From DASZHJ01 sp035280245 (GTDB lineage: Bacteria > Pseudomonadota > Alphaproteobacteria > ATCC43930 > CGMCC-115725), in contig DATEGF010000110.1 in NCBI GenBank assembly GCA_035280245.1, forward strand, positions 1 to 25,090: a stretch of DNA of 25,090 bases. Reading direction: 5' to 3'. Shown one piece after another: positions 1 through 7,781 of the stretch. Made by a program: the position numbers and the translations under genes. How positions within the stretch are numbered: position 1 is the stretch's first letter; each line of letters starts with the position of its first letter. The notes under the pieces were generated by a model. It saw only the letters and a list, made by a program, of their open reading frames with translations. It was not told where the DNA came from and made no database searches.

Positions 1-1
1 C

Positions 2-691
2 ACGGGCTTTCCCTACTGGCTCTTCCAGGGGCTGACGACCGAGAACGATGCCCTGCTCGCAAACAGCGCCGGCAACGAGGTCTATTTCGACAAGCCCGGC
101 GTGATCGAGGCGCTGCAATATCTCGTCGATCTCTCCAAGAAGGAGCAGGTGATGGCGCCGGGCGTGCTCGAGTGGGGCACCACGCCCAAGGACTTCTTCG
201 AGCGCAAGATCGCGATCATGTGGACCACCACGGGGAACCTCACGAACGTGCGCGACAATGCCAAATTCCCGTTCGGCGTCGCGATGCTGCCAGAGAAGAA
301 ACGACGGGGCTCGCCGACCGGCGGCGGCAATTTCTATCTCTTCGCCAAGAGCACGCCCGAGCAGCGCGCTGCGGCGCTGCGCTTCGTCAAGTGGATGACG
401 ACGCCCGAGCGCGCGGCGGAGTGGGGCATCAAGACCGGCTACGTCGCGACCCGGCCCGACGCCTGGGAGACGCCCGCGATGAAAGCCTACGTCGCGGGCT
501 TCCCGCCGGCGGCGGTCGCGCGCGACCAGCTGCCCTTCGCCGTCGCGGAGTTCTCGACCCACGACAACCAGCGCGTGGTGAAGGCGCTCGACGACAACCT
601 CCAGGCGGCGCTCACGGGCTCGAAGACGCCGGAGCAGGCGATGAAGGACGCACAGCGCGAGGCGGACCGGTTGCTCAGGAGCTATCACTGA
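2..691 (+). CDS. Extracellular solute-binding protein of a sugar/glycerol-phosphate ABC importer (UgpB-like), 5' end missing
   Basis: The reading frame is open from base 2 to a TGA at 689-691, giving the last 229 residues; the start and signal peptide lie left of the window. The visible part has the style of family 1 (MalE/UgpB) periplasmic binding proteins: a Gly-rich hinge segment (GGGNFYLFAKS), then a helical stretch with FVKWMTTPERAAEW, then GYVATRPDAWETPAM, which resembles the GYxPxR...W region of UgpB. It should capture a sugar or glycerol-phosphate-type ligand in the periplasm and hand it to the two permeases directly downstream. The stop is 7 bases before the first permease start, so the three genes form an operon. 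The exact ligand cannot be read from sequence; UgpB-like is a family-level call only. Confidence 0.88.
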   Translation, partial: TGFPYWLFQGLTTENDALLANSAGNEVYFDKPGVIEALQYLVDLSKKEQVMAPGVLEWGTTPKDFFERKIAIMWTTTGNLTNVRDNAKFPFGVAMLPEKKRRGSPTGGGNFYLFAKSTPEQRAAALRFVKWMTTPERAAEWGIKTGYVATRPDAWETPAMKAYVAGFPPAAVARDQLPFAVAEFSTHDNQRVVKALDDNLQAALTGSKTPEQAMKDAQREADRLLRSYH

Positions 692-698
692 TGGGCCA

Positions 699-1574
699 AT
701 GCGCCGAGTAACGCTCACTATCCAGGGCTGGCTCCTGCTGCTGCCGGCGGCGGTGTTGCTCGCGGCGTTCACGCATTACCCCGCGGGGGCCACGCTCTGG
801 CAGAGCTTCTTCTCGACGCCGAAGGGCGACCACGCCGGCGTCTACGTTGGCCTCGCCAACTATCGCGACCTCTTCGACGATCCCGTGTTCTGGCAGGCGC
901 TCTGGAACAACGCGCTCTACGCGCTCGGCACCATCCCGGTCTCGATCGCGCTCGCGATGGCAATGGCGCTCTGGGTCAATCGGAAGATTGCGGGGCGGCC
1001 GTTCCTGCGCCTCGCTTTCTTCACGCCGACGGTGCTGCCGATGATCGCGGTCGCGAACATCTGGCTCTTCTTCTATACGCCGGGCTACGGGCTCCTCGAT
1101 CAGGTGCTCGGCGCCTTCGGCCTCCCCGCGCACAACTGGCTCGGCAGCCGCGAGACCGTGCTGGTCTGCCTGATGGTGGTCGCGATCTGGAAAGAGGCCG
1201 GGTTCTTCATGATCTTCTACCTCGCGGCCCTGCAGCAGATCTCGCCGACGCTCGGCGAGGCGGCGGCCATCGAGGGCGCGAGGAACTGGTACTTCTTCCG
1301 CCGGATCACCTTCCCGCTGCTGATGCCGACCACGCTCTTCGTGATGGTGAACGCGGTCATCAATGCGTTCCGTCTGATCGACCACATCGTGGTGATGACG
1401 CGCGGCGGGCCCGACAACGCGAGCACGCTGCTGCTCTATTACATCTTCGACATCGGGTTCAAATACTGGGACACCTCTTATGCCGCGACGCTGACGGTGG
1501 TGCTGCTTGCGATCCTGGCGGCGGTGGCGCTCTTCCAGTTCGCGGTCGTCGAGCGGCGGGTGCATTACCAGTGA
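699..1574 (+). CDS. ABC importer inner-membrane permease 1 (UgpA/MalF-like)
   Basis: A 291-residue membrane protein with about six hydrophobic helices. The first is at residues 10-25, and the rest match the MetI-like permease fold. The coupling loop that touches the ATPase is visible as EAAAIEGARNWYFFRRITFPLL (split here: EAAAIEGA, then RITFPLL), the classic EAA motif. The C-terminus (VVERRVHYQ) resembles that of UgpA (VESKVRYQ, from memory). Start: ATG at 699. An earlier ATG at 691 that overlaps the previous stop hits a stop codon after six residues and is rejected. The 3' end overlaps the next gene by GTGA. With its partner it forms the transmembrane channel for the ligand delivered by the upstream binding protein. 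The substrate is unknown. Confidence 0.92.
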   Translation: MRRVTLTIQGWLLLLPAAVLLAAFTHYPAGATLWQSFFSTPKGDHAGVYVGLANYRDLFDDPVFWQALWNNALYALGTIPVSIALAMAMALWVNRKIAGRPFLRLAFFTPTVLPMIAVANIWLFFYTPGYGLLDQVLGAFGLPAHNWLGSRETVLVCLMVVAIWKEAGFFMIFYLAALQQISPTLGEAAAIEGARNWYFFRRITFPLLMPTTLFVMVNAVINAFRLIDHIVVMTRGGPDNASTLLLYYIFDIGFKYWDTSYAATLTVVLLAILAAVALFQFAVVERRVHYQ

Positions 1575-2380
1575 GCGTGATCGCCCGTGGCCTCTCGACC
1601 CTCGGAGCCTGGCTCCTGGCGCTGTTCTGGATCTTGCCGCTCGCCTATGCGATCTGGACCGCGTTCCACCCGGGCGCCTATGCCGCGCATTTCGATCTGC
1701 GCGCGCCGGTGACGCTGGAGAACTTTGCGAAGGCCTGGGCCGCGGCACCCTTCGCGCGCTATTTCGTCAACACGGTGGCGCTGGTCGCCATGATCCTGGC
1801 GGCGCAGCTCGTGGTCTGCACGCTCGCGGCCTATGCCTTCGCGCGCTTCCCGTTCTTCGGCCGCCAGGTGCTCTTCGCGCTGGTGCTGGTGCAGCTCATG
1901 ATCATGCCCGACGTGCTGTTGGTCGAGAATTACGGGACCATGAGCCGTCTCGGTCTCCTCGACACCATCACAGCGATCGCGCTCCCCTACATGGCCTCGG
2001 CCTTCGGGATCTTCCTGCTGCGGCAGACCTTCAAGACCGTGCCGCGCGAGCTCGACGACGCCGCGCGGGTCGAAGGGGCGGGGCCGCTGCAGATTCTCTG
2101 GCGCCTCTATGTGCCACTCGCGAAGCCGGTCTACGTCGCCTATGCGCTGGTCTCCGTGAGCTACCACTGGAACAATTTCCTGTGGCCGCTGATCGTGACC
2201 AACTCCGTGGAGACGCGTCCGCTCACGGTGGGCCTGCAGGTATTCTCCAGCACCGACCAAGGCATCGACTGGTCGATCATCACCGCAGCAACGCTGATGA
2301 CCTCGGGCCCGCTGCTCCTCGCCTTCCTGATCTTCCAGCGTCAGTTCGTGCAGAGCTTCATGCGCGCGGGCATCCGCTGA
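1571..2380 (+). CDS. ABC importer inner-membrane permease 2 (UgpE/MalG-like)
   Basis: A 269-residue permease with a GTG start at 1571 inside the GTGA overlap with the previous stop (1572-1574), so translation is coupled. It has about six membrane segments. The EAA-type coupling loop reads LDDAARVEGAGPLQILWRLYVPL, with the core DDAARVEGAG. The sequence YHWNNFLWPLIVTNSVE matches the region seen in UgpE (YGWNQYLWPLLI, from memory). It pairs with the upstream UgpA-like permease. No ATPase gene follows: the next gene, kdpE, converges from the other strand after only 3 bases. The ATPase must be upstream of the window or encoded elsewhere. Confidence 0.92.
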   Translation: MSVIARGLSTLGAWLLALFWILPLAYAIWTAFHPGAYAAHFDLRAPVTLENFAKAWAAAPFARYFVNTVALVAMILAAQLVVCTLAAYAFARFPFFGRQVLFALVLVQLMIMPDVLLVENYGTMSRLGLLDTITAIALPYMASAFGIFLLRQTFKTVPRELDDAARVEGAGPLQILWRLYVPLAKPVYVAYALVSVSYHWNNFLWPLIVTNSVETRPLTVGLQVFSSTDQGIDWSIITAATLMTSGPLLLAFLIFQRQFVQSFMRAGIR

Positions 2381-2383
2381 GGC

Positions 2384-3076
2384 TTACGTCGGCGCCTGCA
2401 GCCGATAGCCCACGCCCGTCTCGGTCAGAAGATACCGTGGCTGCGTCGGATTTTCCTCGAGCTTCTGGCGGAGCGTGCGGATGTAGACCCGGAGATACTG
2501 CACGTCCTCGCCGTGGGCGGGACCCCAGACCTCGCGCAGGAGAAACTGGTGGGTCAGCACCTTGCCCGCGTGCTTCACCAAGCACTGCAGGAGGTCGAAC
2601 TCTTTCGCAGAGAGCTTCACTTCGACGCCTTTGAGCGTGACCAGCCGTCGCGCCACATCGACCGCGAGATCGCCCGAGCGGAACACCGGCATCTCGCCTT
2701 GCTGTTGCAAGCGGTGCCGCAGCGCCGTGCGCACACGCGCGACCAGCTCCTCCATGCCGAAAGGCTTCGTCATGTAGTCGTCGGCGCCGAGGTCGAGCGC
2801 GCGGACCTTTTCCCTCTCGTCGCTGCGCACTGAAAGCACGATCACCGGCACCAGCGAGGTGCGGCGCAGCTGCTGCAGCGCCTCGCCGCCGTCCATGTCG
2901 CCGAGGCCGAGATCCAGGATCACCAGGTCCGGCGCGTGTGTGCGCGCGAGCTCGATCGCTTGGCCCGCGCTCTCGGCTTCGTCGATCTCGTAGCCTTGAG
3001 CGGCGAGACCGGTGCGCAGGAAGCGCCGGATCGCGGCCTCGTCGTCGACCACGAGTATGCGGGTGGGTCGGCTCAC
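2384..3076 (-). CDS. kdpE: KdpE, response regulator of the potassium-responsive two-component system
   Basis: A 230-residue OmpR/PhoB-family regulator. The receiver domain (about 5-120) has the acidic pair D11/D12, phospho-acceptor D55 (VILDLGLGD), switch Ser82 and Lys104 (TKPFG). The C-terminal winged helix (about 130-225) has the typical KEFDLLQCLVKHAGKVLTH and ...LREVWGP segments, and ends with RYLLTETGVGYRL. Start: GTG at 3076, overlapping the kdpD stop (GTGA), which fixes the start just before RPTRILVVDDE and matches the family length of about 225. The open frame runs much further upstream, but that part is antisense-frame shadow inside kdpD. It should activate kdpFABC when phosphorylated by KdpD at low potassium. 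Its stop lies 3 bases from the stop of the convergent ABC permease. Confidence 0.97.
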   Translation of the reverse strand: MSRPTRILVVDDEAAIRRFLRTGLAAQGYEIDEAESAGQAIELARTHAPDLVILDLGLGDMDGGEALQQLRRTSLVPVIVLSVRSDEREKVRALDLGADDYMTKPFGMEELVARVRTALRHRLQQQGEMPVFRSGDLAVDVARRLVTLKGVEVKLSAKEFDLLQCLVKHAGKVLTHQFLLREVWGPAHGEDVQYLRVYIRTLRQKLEENPTQPRYLLTETGVGYRLQAPT

Positions 3077-5805
3077 GCGACGGGCGCCGGTGCGCTTTTG
3101 ACCGCCGTGGTCTCGGGCACTGGCAGCGTGATGGTGAAGCGCGCGCCGGAGCGGTCGGTTCGGTTCGCGGCCCCGATGCGTCCGCCCATGCCCTCGACGA
3201 AGCCGCGGCAGATCGAGAGGCCGAGGCCGGTGCCCGCGGGGCGATTGTCGCCCTCGCTCGCGCGATGGAATTTCTCGAAGATGCGCTCCAGCTGCTCCGG
3301 TGGGATGCCGGGACCCTCGTCCTCCACCTCGATGGCGACGGCCCGCCCGGTGCCGTAGCCGCGGATGCGCACGAGAGACCCGCGCGGCGCGTACTTGGCG
3401 GCATTGTCCAGCAGATTGAACAGCGCCTGCTCGAAGATTGCGATATCGATCGAGACCATCGGCAGGTCGGCCCCGAGATCCACCTCGACCTTGTGATGCG
3501 CGAGGATGCGCTGGGCGCGGCGGAGCGCGGTCTCCACGATCTCCGCGAGGTCCACCATCTCGCGCTTGAACTCGATAATACCTGCCTCGAGCCGCGTCGT
3601 GTCCAGGAGGTTGCCGACGAAGCGGTTGAGCCGCTCGGCTTCCTCCTGGATGGTCGCCATCAGTTCCTCGCGCGCCGCTTCTGGGTAGCGCGCGTCGGTG
3701 CTGCGGAGCGCTGTGATGGAGCCGATGATGGAGGCGAGCGGCGTTCGGAGATCGTGGGAGATCGAGGATAGCAGCGTAGCTCGGAGCCGCTCGGTCTCCG
3801 CCTGGAGCCGCGCCTCGTCGATGCTCTCGGCCAAGCCGATGCGCTCGATCGCGACGGCGGTCTGGTCGGTCAGGGCATCGAGGAGCCGGCGCTCGTCCGG
3901 CGTCAGCAGCGGTCCCGGGCGTTCGCGGTCGATGCCGAGCACGGCGACGGGACCGCGCTCCGTGCGCATGGGCAGGAACAGGCGCTTGGCGCCCGGGAGC
4001 GTGTCGGCACCGCGGCCGGCCGCGCGGTTGTGGTCCCAGGTCCATTTCGCGGCAGCGACGTCGGCATCGTCGAGCGTGTCCTCGGGCGGATAGCCCGCGC
4101 GGAGCGCGATGCTGTCGCCCTCCGGCAACAGCACCACGATCCGGAGCTTCAGCATCAGCGCGACCTGGTGGCAGAAGGCCCAGAGGAGATCGTCGAGCTC
4201 GCCGATCCCTGCAACTTTGCGGCTGAAGGCATAGAGCTCCGCCGTGGCCCTGGCGCGGGTCTGCGCGGTGAGGGCTTGGCGACGCGTGCGCGCGGTCAGA
4301 TTGCTGGTGAAGATCGCGACGATCCCGAAGAAGACCAGCGCCACGACGTTCGCGGGGTCGGCGATGGTGAAGGTGTAGATCGGCGGCAGGAAAAAGAAAT
4401 TGTAGGCAAGTACCGAGAGGAAGGCGGCATAGAGCGAGGGCCAGAGGCCGTAGATGATCGCGCTGAACAGCACGGCCGACAGGAACACCAGCGAGATGTT
4501 CGGCACCTCGATGATGAACCGGTCGATCGCCAGCGCGATCAACAATGCGATACCGACGGTGAGCGTGCTCACGAGGTAGGGCAGGGGATCGAAGGTGCCG
4601 CCCTCCTCGCGCGTGCGCACGGTCTTCTCGGGAATCTGCTCGCCCTCGCCGGCGACGATCTGGATGCCGATCGTGCCGGCCTTGCGCGTGAGGTCGGACG
4701 CGACCGAGCCATAAAGTAGCTGTTGCCAGCGCGCCCGGTCCGATCGCCCCAGGATGATCTGGGTCACGTTGTTCGATTGCGCGAAGGCGATCACGTCGTC
4801 GGCGATCCGGCTACCGGGCACTGTGATCGCCTCGCCGCCCAGCCGCTCGGCGAGCCGGAGCGTGTCGGCGATGCGGTCGCGCTCGACTTCGCTGAGCCGG
4901 TGGTGGGCTGAGGTCTCGATGTAGAGAGCCGTCCACTTCGCCTTGAGCTGGTCGGCGATGCGGCGGGTCTGCCGCACGAGCTGCGCCGAGATCGGGTTCT
5001 CGCTCACGCACACCAGGAGGCGCTCGCCGGCCGCCCAGGGGCCGGCGATGGCATGCGCCTGCATGTAGGTAAGCATCTGCTCGTCGACGCGCTGAGCCGT
5101 GCGGCGGAGCGCGAGTTCGCGGAGTGCCGCGAGATTGCCCGGCAGGAAGTAGTGGCGAAGTGCACGCCGCGCCTGGTCCTTGACGTAGACCTTCCCTTCC
5201 CGAAGGCGCTGCATCAGGTCCTCGGGCGTGAGGTCGGCGACCTCGATCTCGTCGGCGCGGTCGATGATTCCGTCGGGCACGGTCTCGCGGACGCGGATGC
5301 GCGTGATCTGCGCCACCACGTCGTTCAGGCTCTCGACGTGCTGGATGTTGAGGGTGGTGTAGACGTCGACGCCGGCGGCCAGCAGCTCCTCGACGTCGAG
5401 GTAGCGCTTGGGATGCCGGCTGCCGGGTGCGTTGGTGTGCGCGAGCTCGTCGACCAGGACGAGCTTCGGCCGGCGCGCCAGCACGGCGTCGAGGTCCATC
5501 TCCTCGAGCGTGCGGCCGCGGTAATCGATGCGTCGGCGCGGGATCACCTCGAAGCCGCGCACGAGCTGCTCGGTCTCGATCCGGCCGTGGGTCTCGACCA
5601 CGCCGATCACGGCGTCGACGCCGTCGCGGCGGCGCGCCGTTCCCTGCTGCAGCATCTCGTAGGTCTTGCCGACGCCGGGTGCCGCGCCCAGGAAGATCTT
5701 GAGCTTGCCGCGCCGCTCCGCGCGCGCGGCCTCGAGCAGCGCCTCGGGCGAGGGGCGATGATCCCCGCGGGGTGGATCGGACGCGGTCATGGCGGGCTTT
5801 ATCAT
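3073..5805 (-). CDS. kdpD: KdpD, potassium-sensing histidine kinase
   Basis: About 910 residues, close to the E. coli length of 894. The N-terminal KdpD domain carries Walker A GAAPGVGKT (40-48) and Walker B LVLVDE (D119/E120). It is followed by a universal-stress-like domain (about 250-375) and four closely spaced membrane helices (about 405-500). A GAF-like region (about 520-650) leads to the kinase core: phospho-acceptor His684 in SSISHDLRTPLAS, the N box DNAAKYAP, and the ATP-lid motifs EDEGPGIPP and GTGLGLSI. It senses potassium or turgor and phosphorylates KdpE, which overlaps it by GTGA. Start: ATG 5805 is used; an in-frame ATG at 5790 (MTASDPP) is equally possible. The gene lies 52 bases after an outer-membrane barrel gene inserted between kdpC and kdpD. 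Confidence 0.97.
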   Translation of the reverse strand: MIKPAMTASDPPRGDHRPSPEALLEAARAERRGKLKIFLGAAPGVGKTYEMLQQGTARRRDGVDAVIGVVETHGRIETEQLVRGFEVIPRRRIDYRGRTLEEMDLDAVLARRPKLVLVDELAHTNAPGSRHPKRYLDVEELLAAGVDVYTTLNIQHVESLNDVVAQITRIRVRETVPDGIIDRADEIEVADLTPEDLMQRLREGKVYVKDQARRALRHYFLPGNLAALRELALRRTAQRVDEQMLTYMQAHAIAGPWAAGERLLVCVSENPISAQLVRQTRRIADQLKAKWTALYIETSAHHRLSEVERDRIADTLRLAERLGGEAITVPGSRIADDVIAFAQSNNVTQIILGRSDRARWQQLLYGSVASDLTRKAGTIGIQIVAGEGEQIPEKTVRTREEGGTFDPLPYLVSTLTVGIALLIALAIDRFIIEVPNISLVFLSAVLFSAIIYGLWPSLYAAFLSVLAYNFFFLPPIYTFTIADPANVVALVFFGIVAIFTSNLTARTRRQALTAQTRARATAELYAFSRKVAGIGELDDLLWAFCHQVALMLKLRIVVLLPEGDSIALRAGYPPEDTLDDADVAAAKWTWDHNRAAGRGADTLPGAKRLFLPMRTERGPVAVLGIDRERPGPLLTPDERRLLDALTDQTAVAIERIGLAESIDEARLQAETERLRATLLSSISHDLRTPLASIIGSITALRSTDARYPEAAREELMATIQEEAERLNRFVGNLLDTTRLEAGIIEFKREMVDLAEIVETALRRAQRILAHHKVEVDLGADLPMVSIDIAIFEQALFNLLDNAAKYAPRGSLVRIRGYGTGRAVAIEVEDEGPGIPPEQLERIFEKFHRASEGDNRPAGTGLGLSICRGFVEGMGGRIGAANRTDRSGARFTITLPVPETTAVKSAPAPVA

Positions 5806-5857
5806 GCCCTATCGCGCGGCCCGCGTCAGCGCACGGGCCCACGGAGGCGCTGCCGGC

Positions 5858-7117
5858 TCAGAACGGCAAGACAAAGTCGGCTGCAATCGTGACCTGATGA
5901 TCGCTTTTCGAGTCGCTGAAGGGGTGCGTGCCATTGAGCGACTGGTCGAAGCGCACCTCCGGTCGGATCACGAAGCCTTCGATTGCTTTGGGCACCGGCG
6001 GCTTGATGTTGAGCCCGAGGGTGAGCGCGCCATAGGTGGTCTTGCCGCCGCTGACGACGCTACCGGGCGCGGTCAGCAGGCCGCGTTGGGCGTCCGTGAA
6101 GTCGAACGGCGTCTGGAAGCTCGCGACGAACGCGCCGGCGTCGTCGCGCCAGATCTCGCCGCGGCCGATCACCGTGAGCCAGTCGTTGATGCTGTAGGCC
6201 GCGTATTGGGCGACACCCCCGGCGGAGGCGTGCAGGCCGTCGTCGTGGATGTAATTGAGGTCGGTCGTGAGCGTGAGGGCGTCGTTGACCTTCCAGACCA
6301 CCGTGATGTCGTTGAGATAGCGGAGCGCGCTGTTGACCCGGATCGGCGCGCCGGTCGAGGTGGTGGCACCCTCGGCATTCTCCGGCCCGATGTGGCTCAA
6401 GGCCAGCACCGTCAGGTTGCCGCCGAGCAGATTGAGGCCGAAACCCAGCTGGCCTTTCGGGAAGGCGTCGTTATTCATCCCCTTCTCGCCGACCCAGGCA
6501 TTCACGCCGGTGTCGATGCCTGCGTAGAGATCGACGATGCCGGTCAGATGCGTCGTGGTCAGGACGCCCGTGTGCTTGAACGGCACGCCGAAGTTGAAGA
6601 TGTAGGAATGCGAGTAGAGGCTATTCTGGGACGCGTCGATCGATTCGGCACTCATCGGCGAGGCGAACTGGCCGAGCTTCACGTCCATGCCGCCCTCGCC
6701 GATGCCGGGCACGTGAACGCTGCCGTAGGCCTCGACGATGTCGACCTGATTGGTTTCGTGGATCACGCGGTCGAGCTGATTGAAGAGGTGCGTGAAGCGC
6801 GCATCCGAGCCGTTGATGACCTCGGCTTTAAAGCCGAAGTCCCAGCCGGTCGCCTTCGGATCGAGTGGCCGCTCGGCGGTCAGCATCAGCTGATTCAGCA
6901 CAGGTCGGTTCGCGTGGTCGTCGAACAACCGGCCGAAGTTCCGCTGGTCGTGGGGATCGTCGATATTGCCGGTGATGCCGGCCTCGAGATGGCCCGAGAG
7001 TTTCAGAGTGTCGGACCAGGCGGCGGGTGCGGCTGGCGCTTGATCGGTCGTCTGCGCGCGCGCACCCGTAGCAACGGCGGCCAGTGCGACCGCGCCGAGT
7101 ACAAGCTTCCCCCTCAT
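5858..7117 (-). CDS. Outer-membrane beta-barrel protein (porin, BBP2-like) inside the kdp operon
   Basis: A 419-residue exported protein. Residues 1-22 are a signal peptide ending ARA before QTTDQ. After a Pro/Ala linker the chain alternates hydrophobic and polar residues in strand-sized pieces, for example LKLSGHLEAGITGN at the first strand and YAGIDTGVNAW later. It ends in an aromatic residue (QVTIAADFVLPF), the C-terminal Phe signature used by the BAM machine. Motifs such as DVKLGQFASPMSAESIDASQN resemble BBP2/OprB-like porins found beside kdp genes in alphaproteobacteria; that family link is from memory. A ribosome site (GGAG) sits 8-9 bases before the ATG. It lies between kdpC and kdpD on the same strand, so it is probably co-transcribed and could let potassium cross the outer membrane under scarcity; this role is inference. 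Confidence 0.87.
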   Translation of the reverse strand: MRGKLVLGAVALAAVATGARAQTTDQAPAAPAAWSDTLKLSGHLEAGITGNIDDPHDQRNFGRLFDDHANRPVLNQLMLTAERPLDPKATGWDFGFKAEVINGSDARFTHLFNQLDRVIHETNQVDIVEAYGSVHVPGIGEGGMDVKLGQFASPMSAESIDASQNSLYSHSYIFNFGVPFKHTGVLTTTHLTGIVDLYAGIDTGVNAWVGEKGMNNDAFPKGQLGFGLNLLGGNLTVLALSHIGPENAEGATTSTGAPIRVNSALRYLNDITVVWKVNDALTLTTDLNYIHDDGLHASAGGVAQYAAYSINDWLTVIGRGEIWRDDAGAFVASFQTPFDFTDAQRGLLTAPGSVVSGGKTTYGALTLGLNIKPPVPKAIEGFVIRPEVRFDQSLNGTHPFSDSKSDHQVTIAADFVLPF

Positions 7118-7169
7118 TGATAGAACTCCGCTAATAAACTTCTGTCGGTGCGCACGGCACCGGGAGTGA

Positions 7170-7766
7170 TTACTTCAGGGCATCGAGCGCCAAGTTGAGC
7201 TTCAGCACGTTGACGCGAGGCTCGCCGAGGATGCCGAGGGTGCGGCTCTGGATGTTGTCGTCCACGAGCTGGCGCAGCTTGTCCTCTGAAATGCCGCGCG
7301 CCGTCGCGACCCGCGGCACCTGGAAGTAGGCGCCGGCCGGCGTGATGTCGGGGTCGAGCCCGCTCGCCGAGGTCGTTACGAGGTCGACCGGGATCGGCGC
7401 CTTGTTGTCCGCCGCGAGCTTCGTCGCATCGTCCTTCACGCGGTCGACCAGCGCCTGGCTCGTCGGCGCGAGGTTGGACGCGCCCGAGTTGTCGGCGGCG
7501 TAGGGCACCGAGACGGTCTTCGTGGGATCCTTGGGATCGGGCTCGGAGGTGGCGGAGGGCCGAGGATGGAAGTACTTCGGGTCCTCGAAGTTCTGGCCGA
7601 TCAGCTCGGAGCCGATCACCTTGCCGTCCTTCGTGAGCAGGCTGCCGTTCGCCTGATGCGGAAACAGGAATTGGGCGACGGCGGTGATCCCCAGCGGGTA
7701 GGCGAGGCCGGTGATGATGGTCATGGCGACGATCATCACGAGAGCCGGACGGATTTGCTTCAACAT
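7170..7766 (-). CDS. kdpC: KdpC, small subunit of the potassium-importing P-type ATPase
   Basis: 198 residues, near the family length of 190. One N-terminal membrane helix (about 8-30, PALVMIVAMTIITGLAYPLG) anchors a periplasmic domain. Family landmarks are GSELIGQNFEDPKYFHPRPSA near residues 50-70 (core LIGQNF and FHPRPS), then the stretch VTTSASGLDPDITPAGAYFQVPRVA (core ASGLDPDI) and the C-terminal RVNVLKLNLALD. KdpC stabilises the KdpFABC complex and raises potassium affinity. Its ribosome site GAGGAG overlaps the kdpB stop (TGAGGAG), spaced for the ATG at 7766. The next gene in the operon, the outer-membrane barrel, starts 52 bases downstream. Confidence 0.98.
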   Translation of the reverse strand: MLKQIRPALVMIVAMTIITGLAYPLGITAVAQFLFPHQANGSLLTKDGKVIGSELIGQNFEDPKYFHPRPSATSEPDPKDPTKTVSVPYAADNSGASNLAPTSQALVDRVKDDATKLAADNKAPIPVDLVTTSASGLDPDITPAGAYFQVPRVATARGISEDKLRQLVDDNIQSRTLGILGEPRVNVLKLNLALDALK

Positions 7767-7774
7767 GGGTGCTA

Positions 7775-7781
7775 CTCCTCA
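7775..7781 (-). promoter_or_regulatory. Stop-embedded ribosome site kdpB to kdpC
   Basis: TGAGGAG combines the kdpB stop and the kdpC SD (ATG 7766), the same design as at the head of the operon. Confidence 0.7.

Noticed and set aside
675..1748. Long minus-strand open frame rich in Arg, His and Asp opposite the ABC permeases
   Set aside because: Its composition (runs of R, H, D, E, Q) is typical of an antisense frame in GC-rich DNA. It has no domain and the + strand genes explain the region.
3077..4045. Upstream extension of the kdpE frame to 553 codons
   Set aside because: The extra part lies inside kdpD in another frame and is Arg/Pro/His-rich. The GTG at 3076 gives the normal KdpE length.
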